From UBA5078 sp963977405 (GTDB lineage Bacteria > Pseudomonadota > Gammaproteobacteria > Pseudomonadales > Pseudohongiellaceae): a stretch of DNA of 64,000 bases. The notes beneath the pieces were generated by a model, which saw nothing but the letters and a program-made list of their open reading frames with translations, did no database searches and was not told the DNA's origin. The DNA lies in contig CAXBOY010000003.1 of NCBI GenBank assembly GCA_963977405.1, positions 1 through 64,000 of the forward strand, in the 5' to 3' direction. Shown in pieces: positions 34,719 to 43,559 of the stretch (position 1 is the stretch's first letter; each line of letters starts with the position of its first letter). The translations under genes were made by a program, and so were the position numbers.

Positions 34719-35324
34719 ATGAAACAAGTAAAGGGCAAGTCTACAAATAGCCTGCGCGTTATTGCGGGTAAATGGCGCAGCCGAAAACTAAGTTTTCCAG
34801 ACCTTGATGGCCTGCGACCTACTGCGGATCGAGTTCGCGAGACGCTTTTCAATTGGCTGCAAGAGCGAATAGTACGGGCGGACTGTTTAGACCTTTTCGC
34901 TGGCAGTGGAGCCTGTGGCATCGAGGCTCTTTCCCGCGGTGCTCGACGCGTGACATTTGTCGACCTCTCGCCTCTCGCAATAGGGGCAATAAGAAGCAAT
35001 CTAGCATTACTCGAGGCCAGTGAGTTTGAGCTTGTATGCAAGGACTCGCTAACTTGGATTTGCTCTAAAGAAAAGCCTGATGAAGCACGTTTTGACATTG
35101 TGTTCATCGACCCTCCCTTTGCCTCCGATCTACTAGCGCGCGCCGTTACGACGCTAGAGCGCAGCGGCCTTCTGCGCAAAGATGCATTAATCTATCTAGA
35201 GTCTGCTCAGGAGATTGCAACGGCACAAGTACCTGAGAACTGGCAATTACGTAAATCCAAACGTGCTGGCGCGGTGTACTACTATCTTTATCAACGCCAT
35301 GACCAGTTAAGTGAAGCGCAATGA
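34719..35324 (+). CDS. rsmD: 16S rRNA (guanine(966)-N2)-methyltransferase
   Basis: A 201-residue enzyme. RVIAGKWRSRKLSFPDLDGL starts the domain, GLRPTADRVRETLFNWLQ and CLDLFAGSGACGIEALSRGA bind SAM, and FIDPPFASDLLARAV carries the catalytic DPPF motif. It methylates G966 of 16S rRNA. Divergent from ftsY, the standard arrangement; its end overlaps the yheT start by 4 bp. Confidence 0.95.
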   Translation: MKQVKGKSTNSLRVIAGKWRSRKLSFPDLDGLRPTADRVRETLFNWLQERIVRADCLDLFAGSGACGIEALSRGARRVTFVDLSPLAIGAIRSNLALLEASEFELVCKDSLTWICSKEKPDEARFDIVFIDPPFASDLLARAVTTLERSGLLRKDALIYLESAQEIATAQVPENWQLRKSKRAGAVYYYLYQRHDQLSEAQ

Positions 35325-36352
35325 CAACGCAAGACCCTAATTCTGGCTCATATCGATCGCCTTGGTGGCTTCCCGAAGGTCATACACAGACCCTTTGGCG
35401 CCGCTTCTCACCCCCAACCCCAGTTCGGCAGCGACGCCAGAGGGTTGAATTGAGTGACGGCGACTTCATCGATGTTGACTGGGTAGATGTCGCAGAGGCT
35501 AACGCCAAGCCAGAGCAAGCGATTGTAATGCTACTGCACGGCCTGTGCGGTAGTGCTCTCTCTCCCTATATTCAATCCTTACAAAGACTACTTCAGCAAC
35601 GTGGTATCGCTAGTGTTGCTATGAACTTCCGAGGTTGTAGTGGCGAGATAAACCGCAGGGCACGTGCTTATCATTCCGGGTGTACCGAGGATGTTGAGGA
35701 GGTGTTTCAATGCCTGCGTGCCGAACACCCGCAGCGTAATTTCGTATTCGCCGGATACTCACTTGGGGGCAATGTATTACTCAAATGGTTGGCCGAGATA
35801 GGTCAGCGCGAGGGAGTGCTTGGAGGTGTTGCTGTGTCTACGCCTTTTTCTTTGAGTTACTGTTCGCAGGCGTTGAATTCAGGCATGAGCAAGCTCTATG
35901 GCCACTATTTTCGCCGCCGACTTATAGAAGATGTAGAGCGCAAGCGGACGTTCTTTCGCGAGCAAGCTCGTCACACAGGCTGGCAAGATGATTTGGAAAG
36001 GTTAGACGCGCTAGGGAACTTACGCCGCCTTAAGACCCTTTGGGAATTTGACGACCAAGTAACGGCACCCCTTCATGGTTTTAGAGATGCCGAGGATTAT
36101 TATGGTCGCTGTAGCAGCGGGCCGCTTTTGCAGGACATTAAGAGCCGAGTAGCGCTAATTCAGAGCGCGAACGATCCCATTATTCCTGTGGCTTCACTGC
36201 CTAATGTAGTGACACTGCCGCCTCATATCAGCCCGAACCTAGAGGCCGCAGGGGGGCACGTAGGGTTCACATGTGCAGGCGATCCCAATTGGCTCGAAGA
36301 GCGTGTTTTTACAGCTTTGAGCAAGATGAATGTGTCCACGGATGTTTCGTAG
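35321..36352 (+). CDS. yheT: YheT-type alpha/beta hydrolase
   Basis: A 343-residue alpha/beta hydrolase. The SPWWLPEGHTQTLWRR start is diagnostic of the YheT/EMB8 group. The LLHGLCGSALSPYIQSL oxyanion region, the nucleophile elbow FAGYSLGGNVLLKWLAE, and the C-terminal GGHVGF histidine are all present; the acid is probably in SANDPIIPV. The substrate is unknown; relatives act on short esters. It overlaps rsmD by 4 bp and is followed by coaD. Confidence 0.93.
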   Translation: MTTQDPNSGSYRSPWWLPEGHTQTLWRRFSPPTPVRQRRQRVELSDGDFIDVDWVDVAEANAKPEQAIVMLLHGLCGSALSPYIQSLQRLLQQRGIASVAMNFRGCSGEINRRARAYHSGCTEDVEEVFQCLRAEHPQRNFVFAGYSLGGNVLLKWLAEIGQREGVLGGVAVSTPFSLSYCSQALNSGMSKLYGHYFRRRLIEDVERKRTFFREQARHTGWQDDLERLDALGNLRRLKTLWEFDDQVTAPLHGFRDAEDYYGRCSSGPLLQDIKSRVALIQSANDPIIPVASLPNVVTLPPHISPNLEAAGGHVGFTCAGDPNWLEERVFTALSKMNVSTDVS

Positions 36353-36478
36353 ATTGAGGTGCGCAACCGCTTTGATTAGAATGGCCGCGACTCCAGCGAT
36401 TCGCGGCATATTTCGCGCCACTGGCGACACGTCACGACAACGCTAATAACCCAGGCCGATGGCCATGTGGGAGAGTAA

Positions 36479-36964
36479 ATGAGAACCGCTGTTTATCCAG
36501 GCACTTTCAACCCCATTACCAACGGGCATACCGATCTTGTGGAAAGAGCCTCGCGCCTATTCGACCACATTATCGTCGCAGTGGGGGTAAATCGACAGAA
36601 GTCGACCGACCTATCGGCGCAAGTTCGCGTCGACCTCGCCTCCGAAGTGTTAGGACATTTGCCAAATGTTGAAGTCTGCTCATTCGACACGCTATTGACC
36701 GAGTACGTGAAACAACGCGGCGCCAATATCATTCTGCGCGGGCTGCGCACCGTCGCCGACTTCGAGTATGAGTTCCAATTGGTAGGCATGAATCGCGTGT
36801 TAGAGCCTAACATCGAGACGGTATTCCTAGCGCCTGCAGAACACCTTTCCTATATATCCTCTACCTTAGTACGTGAAATCGCCTCCTATGGAGGAGACAT
36901 CTCAAAGTTTGTCCACCCAGTGGTGGCGAAAGCGATGATGAAAGATGGTGGCAGGGGCTTGTAA
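36479..36964 (+). CDS. coaD: Phosphopantetheine adenylyltransferase
   Basis: A 161-residue nucleotidyltransferase that makes dephospho-CoA. The T/HxGH motif appears as YPGTFNPITNGHTDLVERA, followed by IVAVGVNRQKS, RGLRTVADFEYEFQLVGMNR and the ISSTLVREIASYGGDIS adenylate-binding loop. Length and motifs are standard. It ends 10 bp from the convergent mutM, the usual coaD-mutM pairing. Confidence 0.97.
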   Translation: MRTAVYPGTFNPITNGHTDLVERASRLFDHIIVAVGVNRQKSTDLSAQVRVDLASEVLGHLPNVEVCSFDTLLTEYVKQRGANIILRGLRTVADFEYEFQLVGMNRVLEPNIETVFLAPAEHLSYISSTLVREIASYGGDISKFVHPVVAKAMMKDGGRGL

Positions 36965-36974
36965 GTCGAAGTCG

Positions 36975-37790
36975 CTATTTTTGGCACTGCACACAATAAA
37001 CACTGCTGCGCTGCGCCAGGCGTAGCTCTCGCAGTGGCTTGCCACAGGCGAAGCAAGGCTCGCCAGCACGTCCATATACCAGTAGTGACTGCTTGAAATA
37101 GCCAGGCCTACCGTCACCCCCTACAAAATCGCGCAAAGTGGTACCGCCTTGCGTAATTGCGCGCTGTAAGATCTCTTTGGTGCAATCCACTAATTTTTCA
37201 TAGCGTTTCACTGAGACTGTGCCCGCGGCACGATCGGGCTTAATCCCTGCCATATGCAAGGCTTCGTTCGCGTAGATGTTGCCTACCCCAACGACCACAT
37301 GACTGTCCATAATAAAGGTCTTGATAGGCACACGTCGCCCGCGCGATAGGGCATGCAATGCTCGACCGCTGAAGTGCTCAGTCAGTGGTTCAGGCCCCAG
37401 TTTTCTGAGCAGAGGGTGAAGCAAAGGTGGCTCTTTAAGCCACAGCATGCAGCCGAAGCGACGAGGGTCGGAGTAGCGCAGTATCGGTCCATGCTCGAAC
37501 TCGATATCGATGTGGTCGTGTTTAAGAACTGGATCGACGACGGTGGTGATGCGGAGGCTGCCAGACATGCCAAGGTGGATGAGAATGCAGCTATCGCCTG
37601 CGAACACGAGTAAATATTTACCGCGGCGCTCAACGCGATCGATTTGTCTAGCGGGCAGCTCTTGCGCCAAAGATTCTGGAACAGGCCAACGCAATTGGCC
37701 ATTTCGTACCCGCACTTTTTTGACTTTCTGGCCTACGATGTGACTTTGAATTCCTAGTCGGGTTGTTTCTACTTCTGGCAATTCGGGCAT
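36975..37790 (-). CDS. mutM: Formamidopyrimidine-DNA glycosylase
   Basis: A 271-residue repair enzyme that removes 8-oxoguanine and FapyG. The N-terminal MPELPEVETTRLGIQ keeps catalytic Pro1 and Glu2 (after Met removal), RRGKYLLVF holds Lys56/57, and the H2TH region reads VVGVGNIYANEALHMAGI. The C-terminal zinc finger is CFACGKPLRELRLAQRSSVY and CVQCQK. Intact throughout. Confidence 0.97.
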   Translation of the reverse strand: MPELPEVETTRLGIQSHIVGQKVKKVRVRNGQLRWPVPESLAQELPARQIDRVERRGKYLLVFAGDSCILIHLGMSGSLRITTVVDPVLKHDHIDIEFEHGPILRYSDPRRFGCMLWLKEPPLLHPLLRKLGPEPLTEHFSGRALHALSRGRRVPIKTFIMDSHVVVGVGNIYANEALHMAGIKPDRAAGTVSVKRYEKLVDCTKEILQRAITQGGTTLRDFVGGDGRPGYFKQSLLVYGRAGEPCFACGKPLRELRLAQRSSVYCVQCQK

Positions 37791-38129
37791 TCAGAAATTC
37801 TCATATAGCGAAGAAAATAGCGTAAACATTGAGCTAGCACTGTGATGCGCCGTGTTTACAGTGTGCTTGGCCGGGTGTATAAGAGTCGATGTCACTCAAA
37901 TAAGCGAGTGTCTTGGCGCCTGACTTTGTAAGTCCAAAATTGTAAGGCATAGTAAGCGTTTGCGCCCGACCTTTCATTCGCGTCTTGAAAGCTGTTGTGC
38001 ATTCGCAGGTCTACTCTAAGGTGACCATTAAAACCGCGAAGTAAAACCATTCGCCCAACGAGGGCGTATATTGGGAAGTAAGACTATCGAGAACCAGCAA
38101 ATACTCCATTGAAACTTCGGGATCGACTC
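37791..38129. other. Intergenic region holding the leader of the 38-53 kb cluster
   Basis: About 340 bp with no convincing gene. It holds a good sigma70-like promoter (37855-37883) and two short hairpins further on: CACTC/GAGTG near 37915 and CGCCC-AACGA-GGGCG near 38055-38070. If that promoter is used the transcript has an unusually long untranslated leader of more than 200 nt. Confidence 0.5.
37855..37883 (+). promoter_or_regulatory. Probable sigma70 promoter of the 38-53 kb cluster
   Basis: TTTACA (37855-37860), exactly 17 bp, then TATAAG (37878-37883). The boxes match 5/6 and 5/6 of the consensus with ideal spacing. The nearest downstream gene starts at about 38130, so the leader would be about 240 nt. 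Confidence 0.6.
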
Positions 38130-39605
38130 GTGAAACTTTCAGCTAAAGAGAAAGCGCTATTCATCGTCAGCCTGATGTGTGTGTTTCATCTGACTTATGC
38201 GCAGAGCGCCGACACCACATCCTCAGAAGAAACGGCATTAGCCGAAGACGTCAACATTCAAGAAGAGCGCGCAGATGAGCCTGAGTATCAGTACGCGCGC
38301 ATTTTACATATCGAACCGCCAATCCCCCTTGCCGCGATAGAGAGCGCAGTGGCCGTGGATTTCAGCGCGCAGTTTGCCTCCGCAGAGCAACAAGCCTTAG
38401 AGCCAGAGGAGAGTGTATTCTCCGACCTTAGTCCCGAACAGCAGAACTATCTACAGCGGCTCGAAGACATAGGCGATTTCGATCAGGTACTAGAAGAGCT
38501 TGAGATCGAGGGCGGAGCGTGGAGTGTGCAGATCGCTCAGGAACTTGCAGAACTTGGTGAATTACTACAGGCGCAAGGGAAGTTTGCAGAGTCTATAGAT
38601 GTACTCGATCGTGCGGTTCATATAAATCGTGTCAACAGCGGGCTGTTCAGCCCCAATCAGGTGCCGCTGATTAGCAAGGTTGTAGATGCGCATGTTGCAC
38701 TAGGCCAATGGAGCGAGGCCGACGATAGGCAACAATATGCGTTTTATGTGCAAACTAGGGCCTACAGTATTAGCGACCCACGCATGATCGACGTTTTCGA
38801 TAATTTGGCGCGCTGGAATATTACGACGTTCTACCGTGGTATCGATGAAGACCCGAATCCGCGGCTAGTTCAAACCTATATGTTGTATCGCGCTGCAACT
38901 GAGTCGGTAGCGACCCATTTTGGAACGCAAGACCCTCGCTATTTACCATTGCTACACAAGGTAGCGGGTGCGGCAGACTTGATGGGGCGCTATTCGTTGC
39001 CAGGGGAGTCGATCGGTACCCAAATCAATCCTAACTTGCGTATGACGACCCAATTTGCGGGTGGTTCGTTGCAGCCCCAGGGTCGTGGCGACAGTGGCAT
39101 CGATGCTTTAGAGGCCATCATTGCCTATTACAACGACCCTAAACTACCTAAAACAGAAGAGAATCTAGTGGCGAGAGCTCGTGCTACTGCGGAACTTGGG
39201 GATTGGTATTTACTAAGAGACCGACGGCAAGCGGCAACGCGCACGTATGAAGAAGCATACGAGCAACTCTTGAATGTCGAAAATAGTGCTGAACTACTGT
39301 CACAAGTCTTTGGTGAAATAGTCTTTTTGCCTACCTTTACTGCATTCGATGAGCAGCGTAAAGAGGCTTATGGGATTGGACCGGACTCCGGGGCGCGTAT
39401 GGGCTACGTAGATCTGGCTTTCGATGTAAATCAATACGGTAGGCTCAGTAACTTCGAGGTGCTCGCAGTTCAGCCAGAGGATATGACCCGTGCCGACATT
39501 CAAGTCATCTCCTCCATGCGCTCAAAACTTGTGAGACCTAGGATCGGTGAGGATGGCGCGCAGAGCTCGGAGCTAGAGCGTTATCGATTTAATTTCTGGT
39601 ATTAA
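38130..39605 (+). CDS. Exported TPR protein with TonB-C-like end
   Basis: A 491-residue protein if started at GTG 38130; a TTG at 38109 is also possible. The beginning KLSAKEKALFIVSLMCVFHL, then TYAQS, is a signal peptide. A long acidic linker follows, then TPR-like helices (ELAELGELLQAQGKFAESID, and a later RARATAELGDWYLLRDRRQA repeat). The last 70 residues (GYVDLAFDVNQYGRLSNFEV, then a helix and RPRIGEDG) resemble the C-terminal fold of TonB-like proteins. Similar modular proteins carry TPR units before a TonB-C domain. First gene of the unusual cluster; function unknown. Confidence 0.6.
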   Translation: MKLSAKEKALFIVSLMCVFHLTYAQSADTTSSEETALAEDVNIQEERADEPEYQYARILHIEPPIPLAAIESAVAVDFSAQFASAEQQALEPEESVFSDLSPEQQNYLQRLEDIGDFDQVLEELEIEGGAWSVQIAQELAELGELLQAQGKFAESIDVLDRAVHINRVNSGLFSPNQVPLISKVVDAHVALGQWSEADDRQQYAFYVQTRAYSISDPRMIDVFDNLARWNITTFYRGIDEDPNPRLVQTYMLYRAATESVATHFGTQDPRYLPLLHKVAGAADLMGRYSLPGESIGTQINPNLRMTTQFAGGSLQPQGRGDSGIDALEAIIAYYNDPKLPKTEENLVARARATAELGDWYLLRDRRQAATRTYEEAYEQLLNVENSAELLSQVFGEIVFLPTFTAFDEQRKEAYGIGPDSGARMGYVDLAFDVNQYGRLSNFEVLAVQPEDMTRADIQVISSMRSKLVRPRIGEDGAQSSELERYRFNFWY

Positions 39606-39719
39606 TAAATCTTTCGATTCTACGGTCTAACAGACATACTAATCGACCGCATCTGTATCGAGGTCGACGCAAGGCCTAGCACCAAATTAGTGCGATATTA
39701 TGTAAGAGGATGAAGCCAA

Positions 39720-40763
39720 ATGAAAAAGTCACCAGTCACAAATATGCTTCTGATAGGTGCGGCATCTTTGCTTTTGGCAGCCTGTGAGTCTACTAGCCAA
39801 CAATCTTCACAGAGCTCGATGCCGTCTATGCCGTCTAGCTCGTCATCATCTTCGAGTTCTAGTTCGCCTTCTAGCCCTAGTTCATCGTCGAGCTCGCCCT
39901 CATCCCCGAGCCCGTCTAGCTCTTCAAGCTCGTCCGCTTCTAGCTCCTCGTCTAGTTCATCGTCGAGCTCCTCTAGTTCGAGTAGAGGGGATAGCAGCTC
40001 TACGGCGTCTGCTTCGAGTAGTTCTAGATCGTCATCGTCCCCTGGCGCCCCAGCGCCACAGTCTGGTCGAGATAGCGCCAGCGACACCCAGAGCGGACAA
40101 GCATCAAACAATTCCGCAGGGTCGCAGTCAGCAAGCGGTGCGTCTACCAATGGCACAGGACAAGATGCTGGCACGAACGGCGCCAGCGCCGCGCAAGGTA
40201 GCGGCACGCGTAGCACAGGTGCCGGTACTGGCACAGCACAAACTGGCAGCAGCCAAACCGGAGGCGCAGCTGGCTCGGGTAATTACAGTCTCGATAATCT
40301 CCCTGGAGGTCTTGGCGATGGCGGCACAGGTCCGCAAACCACAGCCGAGCGTGCGGCTGTCCTCAATGGCGCCTTGACGCGTGGGTATGAAGATTTCGAT
40401 GGTGTAATTCTGGCCGAGCGTGCTCGAGCGCAGGCTCAAGCGAATGCGGCGCGTAACACAGAGATTCCTGGTGATTCCGGCGGTGGCGCGTCTTCGGGCA
40501 GCGGAAACGGCGGGCAGCCAATTATTGTATCAAGCCGAGCCAACGGCCCAGATGGAGCGCAGCAAGGCTCTCCTGGCGTAGGCGGCGGGGCTTCATCCAG
40601 ACAAGAAGAACAAACATTTCCACCACCTGAGGACATCCCTAGCGGCCGAGACGACGACATTGTTGCCCGTCAGTTACGTGAAGCCGCTATGCGTGAGCCG
40701 GACCCAGAGCTGCGAGAGGCGCTTTGGGATGAATATCGCAAATATACAGGTACAGGCAATTAA
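39720..40763 (+). CDS. Serine-rich low-complexity lipoprotein
   Basis: A 347-residue lipoprotein: basic start, then ASLLLAACES with the acylated Cys near residue 22. Residues about 34-110 are almost all Ser with Pro, then a Gly/Ser/Thr/Ala-rich stretch to about 190. The end is ordered and conserved-looking: GYEDFDGVILAERARAQAQA, and finally DIVARQLREAAMREPDPELR and LWDEYRKYTG. The low-complexity part is probably a flexible tether from the membrane to the C-terminal helices. AGAGGA precedes the ATG. Function unknown; next gene starts 2 bp after its stop. Confidence 0.7.
   Translation: MKKSPVTNMLLIGAASLLLAACESTSQQSSQSSMPSMPSSSSSSSSSSSPSSPSSSSSSPSSPSPSSSSSSSASSSSSSSSSSSSSSSRGDSSSTASASSSSRSSSSPGAPAPQSGRDSASDTQSGQASNNSAGSQSASGASTNGTGQDAGTNGASAAQGSGTRSTGAGTGTAQTGSSQTGGAAGSGNYSLDNLPGGLGDGGTGPQTTAERAAVLNGALTRGYEDFDGVILAERARAQAQANAARNTEIPGDSGGGASSGSGNGGQPIIVSSRANGPDGAQQGSPGVGGGASSRQEEQTFPPPEDIPSGRDDDIVARQLREAAMREPDPELREALWDEYRKYTGTGN
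39820..40040 (+). repeat. Poly-serine coding low-complexity tract
   Basis: About 220 bp of TCN and AGY serine codons interspersed with CCN proline codons. All six serine codons are mixed irregularly, so the tract is not a simple microsatellite; selection acts on the protein sequence. The opposite strand reads as an apparent Asp/Glu/Leu-rich ORF, which is an artefact. Confidence 0.9.
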
Positions 40764-40765
40764 TT

Positions 40766-41947
40766 ATGTTTCTTAAAGCAGTGAAGATAGCGCTAGTTGC
40801 GGGGCTGAGTATCACCATGCTGGCCTGCGCAACAACTTCCGTTAAGTCGACTGAATATGTACAGATCGTGCAAGACACAACGCCAATCTCCGAAGATCTC
40901 TTGATGGATGTGGGTGTTACCGTATTCGATCCGGGTATCGATGAGATCGACCGTAAAGAAGAGGAGCGAGTAAGCCCAGAGATCCGTAATGCTGAGGCGC
41001 GGTATGCGCCCTTCATGCTTGCAGAGACTCTGCAGAGATCGGGCAATTGGGGAGTGGTGCGGGTGCTACCGAACGAGACCAGCACGATGGATGTCTACTT
41101 GCATGGTCAGATACTACAATCTGACGGCGAAGGCATGATCATCAAGGTTACTGTGCGCGACTCAACTGGTTTGCTCTGGTACACAAAAGAGTATGAGGAG
41201 CACATCAGCAAGTTCAGCTATGAGGCCACGCAACGACAAGCCAACGACCCATTCCAGGTCATTTATAATAATATTGCGAACGATTTGTTGGCATGGCGTA
41301 AGGCCAATTTATCCGATCAGAGAATTGCGCGTATCCGTGCAATCTCCGAGCTGCAGTTCGCGCGTAATTTTGCCCCCGAGATATTCAATGAATATTTGAG
41401 CGTCAATAATCGTGGCATCACCGAAATTGTACGTTTGCCTGCGGATAATGACCCCTCTTTAACGCGTATTCGCGAGATTCGACAGCGCGATAATCTGTTC
41501 GTGGATACCGTGCAGGAGTACTACGCCAACTACGCTCGCCAGATGCGAGTGCCCTACGACTCATGGCGCGAACAAAGTTATGAGGCCACTATGGAGTTGG
41601 ACCAACTCGAAGCCTCAGCGCGTCGCCGCATGTTAGCAGGGACTATGGCTATCGTCGGGGGTATTGCTGCAGCGACCAGTAACAATGGCGCGGTGCGCAC
41701 AGGCAGTCTGGTTGGAGTAGGCGCAGGTGCCTATATGATAAAGAGTGGTTTTGATAAGCGCGCTGAGGCCGAGATTCACATCGCGGCCCTTCAGGAGCTT
41801 GGTGAATCACTAGAATCCGAAGTTGCACCTAAAATGATCGACCTAGACGATCGTACCGTTATGCTTACGGGAACTGTTGAGGAGCAATACAGCCAATGGC
41901 GTGAGATTCTCGTCGAATTGTATGAGGAAGAAACTGGCGGCATCTGA
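40766..41947 (+). CDS. Lipoprotein of unknown function
   Basis: A 393-residue lipoprotein with signal ALVAGLSITMLACATTS (Cys near residue 22). The N-terminal half contains LLMDVGVTVFDPGIDEIDRK and VYLHGQILQSDGEGMIIKVT, probably a beta-rich domain. A central helical region (QRIARIRAISELQFARNFAP) and a Gly-rich hydrophobic stretch (AGTMAIVGGIAAATSNNGA, then LVGVGAGAYMIKSGFDKRAE) follow, and the end MLTGTVEEQYSQWREIL. The hydrophobic hairpin might insert in a membrane. I do not recognise the family. It starts 2 bp after the serine-rich gene and is followed 68 bp later by the TPR protein. Confidence 0.7.
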   Translation: MFLKAVKIALVAGLSITMLACATTSVKSTEYVQIVQDTTPISEDLLMDVGVTVFDPGIDEIDRKEEERVSPEIRNAEARYAPFMLAETLQRSGNWGVVRVLPNETSTMDVYLHGQILQSDGEGMIIKVTVRDSTGLLWYTKEYEEHISKFSYEATQRQANDPFQVIYNNIANDLLAWRKANLSDQRIARIRAISELQFARNFAPEIFNEYLSVNNRGITEIVRLPADNDPSLTRIREIRQRDNLFVDTVQEYYANYARQMRVPYDSWREQSYEATMELDQLEASARRRMLAGTMAIVGGIAAATSNNGAVRTGSLVGVGAGAYMIKSGFDKRAEAEIHIAALQELGESLESEVAPKMIDLDDRTVMLTGTVEEQYSQWREILVELYEEETGGI

Positions 41948-42015
41948 ATGAGGGTAACGGGGGGGCAAGCTCGCGCCGCCCTTTAGTAGAAACCTTCGAT
42001 GCTGAGGTAGGAGTT

Positions 42016-43554
42016 ATGGACGAGAACGAATTGAAACGAAAGGACCAATCTCCATTAGAATCTTGGTCGACGCAAACTAATCCTAGTAGTAGGACGATAG
42101 CGGCCCGCACCGGCCCTTCACCGGTGGTATGGCTAATGCTTGGGGTTTTAGGCCTCATTGCCCTCGCAGTGATTTTCGTGCTCCCCGGCGTCGTCGAGGA
42201 CTACGAGTTGCCCTTTACTCCGCGTGCGGAAGTTATCGAAACTAATATCCCAAATTCGGCAAGGCTCCCTGCAACAGCCGCAATCTCCCCTTTCGAAGAG
42301 GCTCAACGTGCGAAGCAACGCCAAGAGGCGCAAGCCGTGTTGTCGAGCTTGCTGGAGCGACAGGCGGCGCTGGAAGAGTTGGAAGTTGCAACTTGGGCGG
42401 AGCAGGAATATGGCGAGGCTTTGGAGTTCGCGAAGTTAGGCGACGAATCCTATCGCGGGCAAGCGTTCCTTGAGGCGACAACGCAGTATGAGAGCGCCGA
42501 TCGCGCACTCGAGCAGCTTCAATCAATGGCTCCGGAGGTGTTTGCTACTGCACTAGAGCAGGGGCAGCAAGCCCTAGTCGATGGCGATGCTGCACTCGCT
42601 ACGGAACGATTTACGCTGGCACTTGTACTCGAGCCTGAGGATGCCGGCGCTCGCGACGGTCTGCGTCGTGCAGGAAGCTTGGAAGAGGTTGAGCGGCTGC
42701 TGAGCGAGACTGAAGACTTGCGAGACGCGAACCGGCTGGATGAGGCTCTGGCAACTGCGCAACGTGCGGTAGCGCTCGATGGCGCACATGAACAGGCTCG
42801 CTCAGTGGTGAGCAGTATCCGTACACAAATTGCTGACAATGCCTTTACGCGGGTAATGTCGGAGGGCTTCAGTGCTTTGCAAGCGGGCGAGTCCGAGTCT
42901 GCGATTGCCGCTTTTGAACGCGCTTTGGCAATGCGTCCTAATTCTACACAGGCGCAAGAGGCCATTACGCAAACTAAGGATCAATTGGCAGTCACGCAGA
43001 TCAACCTGCATCGCAGCGCCGCAGAGCGCTATGAGCTACAGGAGCAATGGGCGGCCGCGGTTCGCGAGTATGACCAAGCGCTAAGCATCGATGCTAATCT
43101 CGTGTTCGCCATCGATGGTAAAGACTACGCGCAGAAACGCGCCCAATTGGATAGCCTTTTGAGCAATGCGATTGAGCAACCCGAGCGATTAGCTGATACC
43201 GCAGTCTATGAACAGGTCGTGCAGGTCTATTACACCGGCCGCAACCTAGGTGCAGAGGGTGCGCGACTCGAGGAGCAACTGGATGAACTGGAAGCGCTGC
43301 TAGACAAGGCCCAGGTGCCAGTACAGGTGCAGTTAGTCTCTGACAATGAAACCATCGTCACGCTATATCAGGTTGGGGAACTCGGTAAATTCACACAGCA
43401 GGTACTTAGCCTAAAACCGGGCAAGTATGTGGCTGTAGGCACGCGGCCTGGATATCGAGATGTGCGAGAAGAGTTTGAAGTAGGATTTGGTAATAGCAGC
43501 GCTCCCGTCACGGTCGCGTGTACGGACGAAATTGTTGCAGTGAACAGGCGCTGA
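42016..43554 (+). CDS. Membrane-anchored TPR protein
   Basis: A 512-residue protein without signal peptide but with one transmembrane segment at about residues 36-58 (VVWLMLGVLGLIALAVIFVL). The periplasmic part is TPR-like throughout: GDESYRGQAFLEATTQYESA, ALATERFTLALVLEPEDAGA, RLDEALATAQRAVALDGAHE, GESESAIAAFERALAMRPNS and AVREYDQALSIDANL are recognisable units. The last 80 residues (VQVQLVSDNETIVTLYQVGE, LKPGKYVAVGTRPGYRDVRE) form a PEGA-like domain similar to the next gene. AGGTAGGAG precedes the ATG. It probably scaffolds the envelope complex. Confidence 0.75.
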   Translation: MDENELKRKDQSPLESWSTQTNPSSRTIAARTGPSPVVWLMLGVLGLIALAVIFVLPGVVEDYELPFTPRAEVIETNIPNSARLPATAAISPFEEAQRAKQRQEAQAVLSSLLERQAALEELEVATWAEQEYGEALEFAKLGDESYRGQAFLEATTQYESADRALEQLQSMAPEVFATALEQGQQALVDGDAALATERFTLALVLEPEDAGARDGLRRAGSLEEVERLLSETEDLRDANRLDEALATAQRAVALDGAHEQARSVVSSIRTQIADNAFTRVMSEGFSALQAGESESAIAAFERALAMRPNSTQAQEAITQTKDQLAVTQINLHRSAAERYELQEQWAAAVREYDQALSIDANLVFAIDGKDYAQKRAQLDSLLSNAIEQPERLADTAVYEQVVQVYYTGRNLGAEGARLEEQLDELEALLDKAQVPVQVQLVSDNETIVTLYQVGELGKFTQQVLSLKPGKYVAVGTRPGYRDVREEFEVGFGNSSAPVTVACTDEIVAVNRR

Positions 43555-43559
43555 AGCTC

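Noticed and set aside
39820..40040. Tandem-repeat or CRISPR-like array
   Set aside because: The periodicity comes from serine codons with no fixed repeat unit or spacers.
39698..40234. 178-codon minus-strand ORF opposite the Ser-rich gene
   Set aside because: Its Asp/Glu/Leu runs are the complement of serine codons (TCN/AGY); an artefact of low complexity.
39757..40377. 206-codon plus-strand ORF in a second frame of the Ser-rich gene
   Set aside because: Arg/Leu/Ala-rich frame shadow without signal peptide or ribosome site, while the lipoprotein frame has both.
42519..42965. 148-codon minus-strand ORF within the TPR gene
   Set aside because: Cys/Ser/Ala-rich antisense of a regular TPR-coding region; no independent support.
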